This document shows, one piece after another, positions 44,720 through 54,416 of a stretch of DNA of 63,322 bases. The translations under genes and the position numbers were made by a program. The notes beneath the pieces were generated by a model. It saw only the letters and a program-made list of their open reading frames with translations, was not told the DNA's origin and searched no databases. This stretch comes from an uncultured Bacteroidota bacterium (GTDB lineage: Bacteria; Bacteroidota; Bacteroidia; Chitinophagales; Chitinophagaceae). Location: assembly GCA_903887415.1 (NCBI GenBank), contig CAISPO010000043.1, positions 1 through 63,322 on the forward strand, given 5' to 3'. Positions within the stretch are counted from its first letter, which is position 1, and every line of letters starts with the position of its first letter.

Positions 44720-46135
44720 ATGAACAACACATATTCCGACCTCGTACAGCAGACCTTTCATTTTCCGCAGGAAGGTTTTGACACTAACGACAACAATACC
44801 CTTGAGTTTAACGGGGTGGATATTCAGGCCATGATAGACAAGTATGGAACGCCATTTAAAATGACGTTCCTGCCCAAGATCGGGATGCAGATAGCTAAGG
44901 CTAAAAAGATGTTTGCCGATGCGATCAGGAAGCATAAGTATGATGGTAAGTATGTCTATTGCTATTGCACCAAAAGCTCTCATTTTCAGTTTATCGTGGA
45001 AGAGACATTGAAGCATGACATAAACCTGGAAACTTCATTTGCCTACGACATAGACATTATCTGGGCGCTGTATAAACGCCGGAAAATAACCAAGGATATA
45101 TTCATTATCTGCAATGGTTTTAAGACCCGCCAGTACACCCGCAATATTGCCAAGCTGATAAACGGTGGGTTCAAGAATGTAATACCGATCATTGATAACA
45201 AGAACGAATTTGAGGACTACAAGAAGTCAATAAGGGCGAAAGACCCGGTGAATATAGGGATACGCATAGCGAGTGAAGAGGAACCTACATTCGATTTTTA
45301 CACATCGCGGCTGGGTATTCGTAGCCGGGACGTGCTGGAGTTTTATGTAGATAAGATCAAGGGCAACGATAAGTTCCGGCTGAAGATGCTGCACTTCTTT
45401 ATGAACAAGGGCATAAAGGATGATGTGTATTACTGGAGCGAGCTGAACAAAGTGCTGAATCTTTATTGCCAGCTAAAGAAGGTGTGCCCGGAGCTGGAAG
45501 CGATAAACATAGGCGGTGGGCTGCCCATTAAGCACTCGCTAAACTTTGATTATGATTATAACTACATGGTCAATGAGATCGTATCCACCATCAAGAAAGT
45601 GTGCAAGAAGAATAAAGTGGATACCCCGGATATTTATACGGAGTTTGGTTCGTTTACCGTTGGGGAGGCAGGAGCAGTAGTATATAGTGTGCTGGACGAA
45701 AAAATGCAGAACGACCGTGAGATATGGTATATGATAGACAGCTCGTTTATTACCACACTGCCAGATACCTGGGGCATAGGGGAGAAGTTCCTGATGCTGC
45801 CGATAAATAAGTGGGACAAGGAATACCAGGAGGTGCACCTGGGCGGCCTTACCTGCGACAGCCATGATTTTTATACGTCTGAAGAGCATATCAATGCCGT
45901 GTTCCTGCCGAAACTGGAGAAAGAAAAGGGCAAAGACCCGCTGTATATAGGTTTCTTCCATACCGGCGCTTACCAGGACCAGCTTGCGGGCTATGGCGGC
46001 ATAAAGCACTGCATGATACCATCTCCCAAGCACATAGTGGTGGAGTATGACAAGGATGGCAACCTGGAAGACTGGCTCTATGCAAAGGAGCAGACGCCGC
46101 AGAGTATGCTGAAGATACTGGGGTATATCAGGTAA
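44720..46135 (+). CDS. speA: Arginine decarboxylase-like PLP enzyme (fold type III)
   Basis: 471 residues. Alanine-racemase-type barrel with the PLP lysine in YCYCTKSSHFQF, INIGGGLPIKHS (phosphate-binding glycines) and YTEFGSFTVGEAGA (the EPGR-like region). The C-terminal domain has LGGLTCDSHDFY, with the catalytic Cys-Asp pair of the decarboxylase family, and FFHTGAYQDQLAGYGG. This is the compact (about 465 residues) Bacteroidota version of biosynthetic arginine decarboxylase, the first step from arginine to spermidine via agmatine. Diaminopimelate or ornithine decarboxylase are less likely alternatives. Confidence 0.82.
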   Translation: MNNTYSDLVQQTFHFPQEGFDTNDNNTLEFNGVDIQAMIDKYGTPFKMTFLPKIGMQIAKAKKMFADAIRKHKYDGKYVYCYCTKSSHFQFIVEETLKHDINLETSFAYDIDIIWALYKRRKITKDIFIICNGFKTRQYTRNIAKLINGGFKNVIPIIDNKNEFEDYKKSIRAKDPVNIGIRIASEEEPTFDFYTSRLGIRSRDVLEFYVDKIKGNDKFRLKMLHFFMNKGIKDDVYYWSELNKVLNLYCQLKKVCPELEAINIGGGLPIKHSLNFDYDYNYMVNEIVSTIKKVCKKNKVDTPDIYTEFGSFTVGEAGAVVYSVLDEKMQNDREIWYMIDSSFITTLPDTWGIGEKFLMLPINKWDKEYQEVHLGGLTCDSHDFYTSEEHINAVFLPKLEKEKGKDPLYIGFFHTGAYQDQLAGYGGIKHCMIPSPKHIVVEYDKDGNLEDWLYAKEQTPQSMLKILGYIR

Positions 46136-46137
46136 GT

Positions 46138-46177
46138 GTTGAAAGGTCAATAGGGCAATCGGTCAATAGGTTAAAAA
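46138..46177. repeat. Period-8 array of the GTCAATAG family
   Basis: Five octamers in exact phase: GTTGAAAG, GTCAATAG, GGCAATCG, GTCAATAG, GTTAAAAA. It begins two bases after the speA-like stop codon. Confidence 0.75.
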
Positions 46178-46247
46178 GGTTGCTGCGGAATTTGACTTTT
46201 TATTACACGTATTTATTGATTTTCCTTAAAAAATCATCTCTAACCAC

Positions 46248-46255
46248 TACTTTTG
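46248..46255 (+). promoter_or_regulatory. Bacteroidota-type -7 box for the transketolase gene
   Basis: TACTTTTG fits TAnnTTTG and lies 20 bases before the ATG at 46276. No clear -33 box is seen at the right distance. Confidence 0.4.
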
Positions 46256-46275
46256 CACCCAATTCACGGAATAAA

Positions 46276-47118
46276 ATGGAGATCAACCAACTGAATGAAA
46301 TGGCCACACAGGTGCGCCGCGATATAGTGCGCATGGTGCATAAGGTGCAGAGCGGCCATCCGGGCGGCTCACTGGGCTGTACCGATTTTCTCGTAGCCCT
46401 CTATTTCAAGATCATGGACCGCAAGCCGGGTTTTGATATGGACGGAACAGGTGAGGATATTTTCTTTTTGTCCAATGGGCATATTTCGCCGGTATTCTAT
46501 AGTGTACTGGCACGTTCGGGTTATTTTCCTGTGAGTGAATTAGCCACTTTCCGTCATATAAACTCCCGCTTACAAGGACATCCGGCTACACATGAGCATC
46601 TGCCGGGTGTGCGTATAGCCAGCGGTTCGCTGGGGCAGGGCATGAGTGTGGCCTGCGGTGCTGCACTTGCCAAGAAAATGAACAAGGATGCGCATCTTGT
46701 TTACTCACTGCATGGTGATGGTGAGCTTCAGGAAGGACAAAACTGGGAGGCGATTATGTTTGCCGCCCACCATAAAATAGATAATCTCATTGCTACTATA
46801 GACTACAACGGCCAGCAGATAGACGGACCGACGAACCTGGTAATGAACCTTGGCTCGCTGAAAGATAAGTTTGAAGCCTTTGGCTGGCAGGTGATGGAAA
46901 TGAATGGCAATGATATGAACGATGTGTTCCGGGTAATGGCGCTGGCAAAGTCTGCGACCGGTAACGGAAAGCCAATCTGCATCCTTATGCACACCATTAT
47001 GGGCAAGGGCGTGGGCTTTATGGAAGGCACCCATGAATGGCACGGCAGCGCCCCTAGTGATAAGCAACTGGAGGAGGCGCTGGGGCAATTGCCGGTGACC
47101 TCTTACGGCGATTACTAA
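46276..47118 (+). CDS. Transketolase N-terminal subunit
   Basis: 280 residues from the ATG at 46276 (the frame is open to 46180). This is the thiamine-diphosphate binding half: KVQSGHPGGSLGCTDFLVALY, FLSNGHISPVFYSVL, IASGSLGQGMSVACGAAL, the TPP motif LHGDGELQEGQNWEA, IDYNGQQIDGPT and GKGVGFMEGTHEWHG (each cut short). Split transketolases need a separate C-terminal (pyrimidine-binding) subunit, usually the next gene. Here the next gene is a lipoprotein, so the partner must be elsewhere. Confidence 0.93.
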   Translation: MEINQLNEMATQVRRDIVRMVHKVQSGHPGGSLGCTDFLVALYFKIMDRKPGFDMDGTGEDIFFLSNGHISPVFYSVLARSGYFPVSELATFRHINSRLQGHPATHEHLPGVRIASGSLGQGMSVACGAALAKKMNKDAHLVYSLHGDGELQEGQNWEAIMFAAHHKIDNLIATIDYNGQQIDGPTNLVMNLGSLKDKFEAFGWQVMEMNGNDMNDVFRVMALAKSATGNGKPICILMHTIMGKGVGFMEGTHEWHGSAPSDKQLEEALGQLPVTSYGDY

Positions 47119-47156
47119 AAAACAGATCAGAATGCGGTTGGTAAATCATTAATCCG

Positions 47157-47164
47157 TAAATTTG
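47157..47164 (+). promoter_or_regulatory. Bacteroidota-type -7 box for the lipoprotein gene
   Basis: TAAATTTG fits TAnnTTTG. A TTGG at 47138 is at about the right distance for a weak -33 box. Confidence 0.4.
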
Positions 47165-47209
47165 TTAGGCTATCCGGTGATTTTCATATGCTGAGATAGC
47201 CTCAAATTG

Positions 47210-47635
47210 ATGAAACGGTCATTTATTATATCAACCCTATTTGTTTTACTCTTATGTACTGTCTGCTCGTGTACCAAAAAGAACGAGCCAGAAACACCAT
47301 TCACGCGAGTAATGGGCTCGTGGAAGAAAGTGCAATATGCCACCGATGATAATGGGAATGACGTTATTGACCAGCAGGAAAAACGCTATGTGCCGCTTGG
47401 CGTTATTGATGTTTTGGTTTTTAAATCAGATACTACAGGTTATGAAGCTGTAAGTGTCGATGGCAGCAAGGACACCTCCCGTTTCACTTGGTTTGTAGGA
47501 GGCGATTCCCTTTATATCGGCTATGATGCCCACTTCTCAGTCGATTATTTAATATCTCACGTGTCTTCGGGTAGCCTGGAATTAATGACCGGAGATTCGC
47601 TTACGCTTGCATGGTATAGCTACACTAAGATTTGA
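47210..47635 (+). CDS. Lipocalin-like lipoprotein
   Basis: 141 residues from the ATG at 47210 (a TTG precedes it). Lipobox LFVLLLCTVCSCTKK near residue 20. The mature part begins MGSWKKVQYATDDNGND, like the first strand of small lipocalin-type lipoproteins, followed by beta strands (VLVFKSDTTGYEAVSV, TWFVGGDSLYIGYD, LELMTGDSLTLAWYSY). It probably sits in the outer membrane. Function unknown. It converges on the glycosyltransferase gene. Confidence 0.78.
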   Translation: MKRSFIISTLFVLLLCTVCSCTKKNEPETPFTRVMGSWKKVQYATDDNGNDVIDQQEKRYVPLGVIDVLVFKSDTTGYEAVSVDGSKDTSRFTWFVGGDSLYIGYDAHFSVDYLISHVSSGSLELMTGDSLTLAWYSYTKI

Positions 47636-47653
47636 TCTTCTGCTCTCCTCCTT

Positions 47654-48700
47654 TTAATGGCCCGTTTTCATTATTTCATCAATAATTGTCCGGGCGGAGC
47701 TCGCGTAATCATATTTCATTAAGCGTTCAGGACATCTGCTGTTTCTGCTGAACTCGTTTGCGGCCACTGTCTCCAATGAGGAGCTAATGTTTTTAATGTC
47801 ATTGGGGTCGCAGAAAGTAGCGCAGCCATTGTACAACTCCCGATATACCGGGATATCGGAACATATCACTTTGCAGTTACTATACAATCCTTCCAGGACA
47901 GGTATGCCAAATCCCTCGTATAGCGACAATGAGACTACTATTTCTGCTTTGGCGTACATGCTGATGAGCTCTACGGAGCTTAACCGGCCGAATATTTTGA
48001 TACGGGTGTTCGCTAAAAGGGTTTCATCAATTCCCGTTTCTGCAAATACTTTGTTTTTATCTCCTATGATAATCAACTGATAATCGTTCTTTAAGCGGCT
48101 TTCCAGGTATGCCTTTACTAGCTTTTGATGATTCTTTCGTTTACTGAAGGTTCCAACAGCTAAAATTATCTTTTCCTTTTTTTGTGGCTGCATCCGCTGC
48201 ATTTCCGAAGAGATACCATTATAAGTTACTGATATTTTGTCTTGGCTTATTTTATAATTCCGGATAATTTCATCCTGTACGGTGTGGCTAACGGTAAACA
48301 TATGCCTGCATTTACGTGCCAATCCGGGTATAAGGATATTGTACCATGCCGAGAATGGTTTGGAATTCCATTCGGGATGATGGTAGAATGCAAGGTCGTG
48401 AAGGGTGAAGTAATTATTGCTATACGAAAGCGGTGCAGTATTGGCGGGGCTGAACAGGGGGGGGAGGCCATTGCGCAGCAGAAATAGCGGCAGATCAGCC
48501 TGCTCCCACAGATGCCCGGTATTCAGCCCTATCACGCGGGCGCCGAGCTCATTTGCAATATCATGGTGCAAGATGTTCTTCGGTGTGAGAAATACTGTAT
48601 CGGGTAATAACTTTTTTATTTGCCTGCTACACTCAATTCCATACCTTTGTACCCCCGAAACGGGTTGTGTAAGGAAACGTGCGTTTACAAATATTTTCAT
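47654..48700 (-). CDS. GT4-type glycosyltransferase
   Basis: 348 residues, GT-B fold. The start has FVNARFLTQPVSGVQRY, with the glycine-rich acceptor loop. FTVSHTVQDEIIRNYKI and VTYNGISSEM mark the domain boundary. The C-terminal domain has ILAVGTFSKRKNHQKLVKAY and the donor-binding EX7E region in SLYEGFGIPVLEGL (E then E). It adds a sugar from a nucleotide donor to a polysaccharide or lipid. Next to Wzm/Wzt, an O-antigen role is likely. It is divergent from the export genes. Confidence 0.9.
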   Translation of the reverse strand: MKIFVNARFLTQPVSGVQRYGIECSRQIKKLLPDTVFLTPKNILHHDIANELGARVIGLNTGHLWEQADLPLFLLRNGLPPLFSPANTAPLSYSNNYFTLHDLAFYHHPEWNSKPFSAWYNILIPGLARKCRHMFTVSHTVQDEIIRNYKISQDKISVTYNGISSEMQRMQPQKKEKIILAVGTFSKRKNHQKLVKAYLESRLKNDYQLIIIGDKNKVFAETGIDETLLANTRIKIFGRLSSVELISMYAKAEIVVSLSLYEGFGIPVLEGLYSNCKVICSDIPVYRELYNGCATFCDPNDIKNISSSLETVAANEFSRNSRCPERLMKYDYASSARTIIDEIMKTGH

Positions 48701-48750
48701 TTTTGTGCGGAAAAGTTTAACCGCCGCAAAGTATCAACAAAATCCACAAC

Positions 48751-49497
48751 GTGCAAAATATAACGCGCATATATGCCTTAAGTAAGCGCAACATTATTTT
48801 AAGGTATAAGAATTCTTTGGTCGGATTTTTCTGGGGATTTATTAAGCCGCTGTTATACCTGCTCATATTTATTGTAGTATTTAAGGCTAATTCAGGTGTA
48901 CACAATTACATTCTATATGTCACATCGGGCCTTGTGCTGTGGTTCTTTTTTTCCAATGTCACCGGCCAGTCTGTAGGTAGTATCGTAGGGTCTTCTGGGG
49001 TGCTGAAGTCGCTGAATATACCAGCTTACTTTTTCCCTTTGGCTGAAACCATCAGCGAACTGTTCAACCTGCTGCTAACGCTGGCGGTATTCCTGGTTAT
49101 CATGCACTGGTGGGGGATCGTATATAGCATCCAGTTGTTACTGATAGTACCGTGTGTGCTGCTTTTTGCTATATTCTCTCTCGGCCTCAACTTATTGTTA
49201 TCGTCTGTGAATGTCTTCTTCAGGGACATAGGCATCATATGGGGTACCATACAGCCGGCCATATTCTTCCTGACGCCTATCGCTTATTCCGAAAACAGTA
49301 TCCAGCAGCAGTATCACCTGATCATAAAATGCAATCCTATTTACTACTTTATAAAGCTGGGACGGGCAATCATGTATGACCCCATTGCTCCGTCATGGCA
49401 GATGTGGAGCCATTGCCTTATCATTTCTGTATTTATGTATATTGTGGGCCAGTTTGTCTTCAACAGATTGAAAAACCAATTTATTTCAGCTATATAA
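48751..49497 (+). CDS. ABC-2 polysaccharide export permease (Wzm-like)
   Basis: 248 residues from a GTG at 48751. A short N-terminal amphipathic stretch (IYALSKRNIILRYKNSLVGF) is followed by six hydrophobic segments. The pattern LVGFFWGFIKPLLYLLIF is typical of TagG/Wzm permeases, which export O-antigen or teichoic-type glycans on a lipid carrier. It lies 15 bases upstream of its ATPase partner. Confidence 0.92.
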   Translation: MQNITRIYALSKRNIILRYKNSLVGFFWGFIKPLLYLLIFIVVFKANSGVHNYILYVTSGLVLWFFFSNVTGQSVGSIVGSSGVLKSLNIPAYFFPLAETISELFNLLLTLAVFLVIMHWWGIVYSIQLLLIVPCVLLFAIFSLGLNLLLSSVNVFFRDIGIIWGTIQPAIFFLTPIAYSENSIQQQYHLIIKCNPIYYFIKLGRAIMYDPIAPSWQMWSHCLIISVFMYIVGQFVFNRLKNQFISAI

Positions 49498-49512
49498 TTC
49501 GCCGGGGGGTTA

Positions 49513-50241
49513 ATGAATTCAGATATAATTATTAAGGTTGAGCACGTAGTTGTTAGCTTCTGGCAAAACAATGTAGGCGTTTATTCCTTAAAAGATCTGA
49601 TCACGCACCGCAAAAGCCCGTTTAAGACCAAGACGATACTCAACGATATTTCGGTGGAAGTGAGGCGCGGCGAAAGCATGGGCATTGTAGGCCGCAATGG
49701 TTCCGGGAAAAGTACGCTGCTGCGCACTATAGCAGGCATCATAAAGCCGGCAAAAGGAAGCGTGACTGTGAATGGTACCTTTGCACCCATACTTGCCATC
49801 GGCGCCGGGCTGGAACAGGAACTCACAGGCTACGAAAATATCCATATGCTGCTGGCACTCTATGGCACGGCAAGAAAAAACGGTAATGCAATAGACAATA
49901 TAAAAGAGTTTTCAGAGCTAGGAGATGATGTGCTCCGGATGCCTATTAAGCAATATTCATCGGGCATGGTAGCCCGGCTGGCATTCTCTATATCGCTGGC
50001 TAATGCGGCCGACATTCTCATCATAGATGAGGTACTGGCCGTGGGCGACCAGGGCTTCCAGGCAAAGTGTATAGAAAAGATACACCAGCTAAAGGCGCAG
50101 GGCACTACTATACTTTTTGTATCCCACTTCCCGGAAGGTGTGCTGAAGATATGTGATACCGCTATACTGCTGGAAGCCGGCCAGGTAACGCACAGAGGGC
50201 CTGCGGCGGAGATATGCGAAAATTACAAGCTGCTTTTTTAG
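49513..50241 (+). CDS. ABC polysaccharide export ATPase (Wzt-like, short form)
   Basis: 242 residues. Walker A GRNGSGKSTLLRTIAG, Q-loop region, signature YSSGMVARLAFSI, Walker B ADILIIDEVLAVGD and the switch His in LFVSHFPEGV. It belongs to the TagH/Wzt group. It ends right after the nucleotide-binding domain and lacks the carbohydrate-binding C-terminal domain of O9a-type Wzt, so export would not be gated by a capped glycan end. Confidence 0.93.
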   Translation: MNSDIIIKVEHVVVSFWQNNVGVYSLKDLITHRKSPFKTKTILNDISVEVRRGESMGIVGRNGSGKSTLLRTIAGIIKPAKGSVTVNGTFAPILAIGAGLEQELTGYENIHMLLALYGTARKNGNAIDNIKEFSELGDDVLRMPIKQYSSGMVARLAFSISLANAADILIIDEVLAVGDQGFQAKCIEKIHQLKAQGTTILFVSHFPEGVLKICDTAILLEAGQVTHRGPAAEICENYKLLF

Positions 50242-50280
50242 CACCGTGGTACTGCCTTATTTTGCTATCTTCACTTACCA

Positions 50281-52032
50281 ATGAAGTCCAGCCTTTCCAA
50301 AATATCTGAGCCCGGAGCAGGGAAATTTAAGAGCATACTAAAGTTTGTTTCTTTTCTTTTTACGGCACCGGGACTGGGGGTTTTGAAAAGAGCCGTGGCA
50401 AAATTTCTGCATCGCCGGGGCATAGTGAAGCAGTCTGCACCTGACTACAGCGAATGGATAAAAGCAGAATTGGATACCACAACGCTCAAAAAAGAATTTG
50501 ACACTGGCTATGAATCGCTAAAAATAAAGCCGGTAATCAAGACTGTAGTTCCTGTTCCAGATCCGGATATTCAATACTTGCAGGCTACTACTGATTCCAT
50601 CTCCGCACAATCGTACCGTTTTTGCTATGAAGTGCTTATGGCGGATGCCCCGCTTCTGAAAGATATAAAGAAAGACTCCAGGGCAGGCAAGGTTGGAGAT
50701 GATGACAGCTATACTGTTGATTATATATTTTTCGTAAAGCAGGATTGCATCCTCACTCCAAACTGCCTGTTTGAGTTTGTAAAACATATAAATGCCTTCC
50801 CGCAAGATGATATTATCTATGCAGATGATGACCTTATGGGCGCAGAGGGCCGATTTTATGATCCTCATTTCAAACCGGCATGGTCGCCGGATAGACTGTT
50901 GTCCCGCAACTATATAGGCAACACGGTGCTTATCCGCAAAACCCTGCTTGAAGGCCTCAAAGGCCTGCCACGGGACTATGAATACAAGGATATTTACGAT
51001 ATACTGCTTCGGGCCACGGAGCTTACCAATAAGATAGGTCATATCCCGAAGGTGCTGGTGCATAACCGCCCCAGCCAATTATCTCCGGTCAAACATGATG
51101 CAGCAAAAAAGGCGATAAAGGATGCTTTGCTGCGGAGAGCACTGGCGGCGGAAGTGTATGATCTTCCCGGCGTTTCAGAAGTATTCCAGGTAAATTACCA
51201 GGTGCGGTATTATGGTAAAGTAAGCATCATTATTCCATCTAAGGATAATACGGAATTGCTAAAGAAGGCGCTGAGCTCTATTCTTCAAAAAACAAAATAT
51301 CCTGATTATGAGATCATTGTTTTGAATAATAACAGCACCTCACCAGAGTTTTTTGATCTGATGAAGGAATATACAACAAAGTATGCCTCGAAATTCCGCT
51401 GCATTGACGCCGGCTTTCCGTTCAACTTCGCAAAATTGATGAACCAGGGTGTGGCTGAAAGCAATGGTGCATACCTGCTGATGTGCAACAATGATATAGA
51501 AGTAACACATGCCGACTGGATGACGCAAATGGCAGCTCATGCCCAGCAGGCGCAAACGGGGGCTGTGGGTGTAAAACTATTGTACGCTGATGATACCATA
51601 CAACATGCAGGTGTGGTATCGATGGGGGCAGACACAGGCCATGTCTTTGTAAATATGGAAAAGAGCGCACCGGGGTATTTCAACAGCCTAAATGCAGTAA
51701 CCAATTATTCAGCAGTAACCGCTGCCTGCCTGATGTGCAGGAAGAAGGTATATGCGGAAGCTGGCGGCATGGATGAAGCCCTGGCTGTGGAATACAATGA
51801 TATTGACCTGTGCCTGAAATTCACGGCGCTTGGATACAACAATGTTTACCTGCCACAGGTGGAAGTATATCATTACGAATCTGCCACGCGCGGGCATCCG
51901 TTAAGAAGCAAAGAAGCGTGGCAGCAGCACGAAAAAGAACTGGCCCTGTTCAAAAGCAAATGGCCTGATTTTATCGAATGCGACCCGTGCTATAGTCCGC
52001 ACCTTGATCTTGATGGCCACTTTAAAGGTTGA
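50281..52032 (+). CDS. Two-domain GT2 glycosyltransferase
   Basis: 583 residues. The N-terminal half (about residues 95-270) is a degenerate GT2-like domain with IIYADDDLMGAEGRFYDPHFKPAWSPDRLL-type wording, cut here to its DDD and FYDPHFKPAWSP cores. The second half (about 305-560) is an intact GT-A catalytic domain with VSIIIPSKDNTELL, IIVLNNNSTS, the metal motif CNNDIEV, and AVEYNDIDLCLKFTALGY. It should build a glycan exported by the adjacent Wzm/Wzt. It ends one base before the stop of the convergent next gene. Confidence 0.9.
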   Translation: MKSSLSKISEPGAGKFKSILKFVSFLFTAPGLGVLKRAVAKFLHRRGIVKQSAPDYSEWIKAELDTTTLKKEFDTGYESLKIKPVIKTVVPVPDPDIQYLQATTDSISAQSYRFCYEVLMADAPLLKDIKKDSRAGKVGDDDSYTVDYIFFVKQDCILTPNCLFEFVKHINAFPQDDIIYADDDLMGAEGRFYDPHFKPAWSPDRLLSRNYIGNTVLIRKTLLEGLKGLPRDYEYKDIYDILLRATELTNKIGHIPKVLVHNRPSQLSPVKHDAAKKAIKDALLRRALAAEVYDLPGVSEVFQVNYQVRYYGKVSIIIPSKDNTELLKKALSSILQKTKYPDYEIIVLNNNSTSPEFFDLMKEYTTKYASKFRCIDAGFPFNFAKLMNQGVAESNGAYLLMCNNDIEVTHADWMTQMAAHAQQAQTGAVGVKLLYADDTIQHAGVVSMGADTGHVFVNMEKSAPGYFNSLNAVTNYSAVTAACLMCRKKVYAEAGGMDEALAVEYNDIDLCLKFTALGYNNVYLPQVEVYHYESATRGHPLRSKEAWQQHEKELALFKSKWPDFIECDPCYSPHLDLDGHFKG

Positions 52033-54351
52033 CTACTTTTTCTGAGGTTGTCCGCCCTGTCCAAGCATCTGCATTGCAGCGTTCACACCCTGCTGGGCAT
52101 TAGGGTTGTCGGGCCTTAGCTTTTGTGCTCTCTGGAAACACCCCAGCGCCTCGGGGTATTGTTTGTTGGTGAAATATGCACCGCCCATATTGTACCATAT
52201 ATCAGCATTCGTAGAGTCCACTTGCAGGCCTTTTTTGTATTCGGCAATGGCTTGTGGGTACATGCCTTTTTTGCCATAGCTCTCCCATCCATTTTTCAAG
52301 TAAAAATCGCTGATGAGCTTGTACATGCCCGGCAGGGTAGGATAATTAGGATAAAGAGAGCGTACTGTGTCGATATTTGGTTTTGCCTTATCCACATCTC
52401 CCAACTTGTACCATGCTATGCCCCTGTTGAGGAAGCCGGCCACGAATGTGCGGTGGATGTGAAGTGTGTGGTTCAATATATCTATGGCATCGTGGAGGTA
52501 TTTAACCCGTGCACTGTCTGTTTTTTGATAATCAGCCAGTGTGATATAGGATGCAGCAACATTTGCATTTACCAGTACGCTGTTGGGCACTGTTTTAATG
52601 TCTGTGCCAAAAAGCGTGGCGTCATTCTTCCAGGCTCTGTTGCGCGCCATGGTCTGAATGGCAAATAGCACGCCAACTACAGTCATAAAGCCTGCCAGGC
52701 TCACCTTTGCTGCAGTCTTGTTCTGTATGTGCTCCATGCCTTTTACCAGCAGCCACGCCGCGGCTATCGCGAAGCCGACCGATGAATGATAAATAAGGCG
52801 TTCTCCCATAGTGGCGCCAATGTCGAACACAATATTGCATACCAGCAGCAGGTGTAAAAAATAAAAGGCTATAGCGAAGAGAAATATGGAATAGGTATTT
52901 ATTGCGTTTGCATTTGCGGCGGTAACACCAGCAGCACGGCTGTTAGCGTTTTGTTCTGATTTTAGGGTTACTATCTTTTTGAAAAATATTATCGCAGCGG
53001 CTACAATACCTCCATGCACCAGCAGGGAAAGCCATACCTTCCAGTTGGAGAAGTCAACATACGGAATAGTATTATAGGAATAGTCAGCGGAAAGGGGATA
53101 AGGGAATAGCAACAACTTCAGGTAGTTGAGCGATGTAGCTATTTCCGTAGCCAGTTTCTGGGTAGGGTCTGCAAACAGGTATGGGTTATTGAGCACCTCC
53201 TGCGCGGAGCTTTCCGCGGCAGGGGGCACTGTCTTGTATCTCTGGTACAAGTACAGACCGGTAAAAAAGAAATATGGAAGGAATATAAGAAAGTTCCTGA
53301 CCAGGCTGCTATTATCTGTTTCCTGTTTCTTAGACGATCGCATATAAAAGAACATTGCGGCAATCCCTGTGAGTGCGCCTAACGTAGGGAAAGCTGTAAG
53401 CATCGTAACCGCAGAGCTATCCAGATCCAGATGGTCTATAGGCGGTGCGGCCGAATTCATTCTTAACCCCATATAGAGCGGTATCACTGCGAGATATGGC
53501 AGTGTGGCTGTAATGCTCCTGGGAATTGAATAGTTTTTGAACAGGTAAAAAGCCAGGGGCAGCAATGCCACCATTGTGATTGCATATTCTTTTGACAGGA
53601 AAGCAAGCAGAAAACTGAACAAACCGGAGATCAATATCCAAACCTTTCTCCGGTCTTCCTCAAACTTGAAAGCGAGAATAAACGTGAGGCACATAAACAG
53701 AAGGGACATGATCTCATCGCGGCTTTTCACATTCGCTATTACTTCTGTATGTATGGGGTGCATGGTAAACAGCACTGCGGCGATGAACGCCATGAGCGGG
53801 TTGTTCTTAAATATGATGTATCGCAGGAAGTACAGCAATACCACAACGGACAGCATATAAATCAGCACATTGACTACGTGGCGCACATGCATGACCTTTA
53901 TCAAATGGGCCTGCTGGGGGCCGGAGACACCGTAGGAAATACTTTGCTTCAGCACACTGTCTATCTTATCCAGCGGCACAGGGCCCATAAACTGCTGCTC
54001 GATTGCGAAAGTAACGATAGACAATGGGCGGTAGCGGCCACCGGACAATTGGTTGGTGGTATTGAGCTGGCGGTAATAACTGTCATAGGCATCCTTTGTC
54101 ATTATGTCTTTAATGCCCGCGAAGCCTTCCAGCACGTATTCATTCTTCACGATCACAATGCCATCGTCATGAGCAAATTCGTTGGAGAAACTGTTTGCAT
54201 AGATAACAAAAGCCAAAAGGGCAACAATTATTGCCTGTACTTTAAAATCATAAAAAGACCACGGTTTATACGCCGGGGCCGGGGTTTCAACCACAGGTAG
54301 CGGCGTTTGTTTTACTGTCTGCGCCGGTTGTGCTTTTATTTTTTTTGCCAT
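52033..54351 (-). CDS. Multi-spanning TPR protein, O-mannosyltransferase-like
   Basis: 772 residues. Positive N-terminus (MAKKIKAQPAQT), then about ten hydrophobic segments. The first outer loop has SNEFAHDDGIVIVKN, with the acidic pair of GT-C enzymes, and MHPIHTEVIANVKSRDEI is the motif shared with TMTC/DUF1736 proteins. The C-terminal 180 residues are TPR repeats (IWYNMGGAYFTNKQYPEALGCFQRA and others, cut). It may glycosylate secreted proteins. The substrate and sugar are unknown. Confidence 0.85.
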   Translation of the reverse strand: MAKKIKAQPAQTVKQTPLPVVETPAPAYKPWSFYDFKVQAIIVALLAFVIYANSFSNEFAHDDGIVIVKNEYVLEGFAGIKDIMTKDAYDSYYRQLNTTNQLSGGRYRPLSIVTFAIEQQFMGPVPLDKIDSVLKQSISYGVSGPQQAHLIKVMHVRHVVNVLIYMLSVVVLLYFLRYIIFKNNPLMAFIAAVLFTMHPIHTEVIANVKSRDEIMSLLFMCLTFILAFKFEEDRRKVWILISGLFSFLLAFLSKEYAITMVALLPLAFYLFKNYSIPRSITATLPYLAVIPLYMGLRMNSAAPPIDHLDLDSSAVTMLTAFPTLGALTGIAAMFFYMRSSKKQETDNSSLVRNFLIFLPYFFFTGLYLYQRYKTVPPAAESSAQEVLNNPYLFADPTQKLATEIATSLNYLKLLLFPYPLSADYSYNTIPYVDFSNWKVWLSLLVHGGIVAAAIIFFKKIVTLKSEQNANSRAAGVTAANANAINTYSIFLFAIAFYFLHLLLVCNIVFDIGATMGERLIYHSSVGFAIAAAWLLVKGMEHIQNKTAAKVSLAGFMTVVGVLFAIQTMARNRAWKNDATLFGTDIKTVPNSVLVNANVAASYITLADYQKTDSARVKYLHDAIDILNHTLHIHRTFVAGFLNRGIAWYKLGDVDKAKPNIDTVRSLYPNYPTLPGMYKLISDFYLKNGWESYGKKGMYPQAIAEYKKGLQVDSTNADIWYNMGGAYFTNKQYPEALGCFQRAQKLRPDNPNAQQGVNAAMQMLGQGGQPQKK

Positions 54352-54416
54352 GATTGCAAGATAAAGACCAAAAATAATTAATGGCGGGGAAAGATACCAT
54401 TATTGCATGATGAAAA

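Noticed and set aside
45539-46150. 203-codon minus-strand frame
   Set aside because: Antisense to the decarboxylase gene, whose frame has clear family motifs.
53749-54300. 183-codon plus-strand frame
   Set aside because: Antisense to the TPR membrane protein and without recognisable features.
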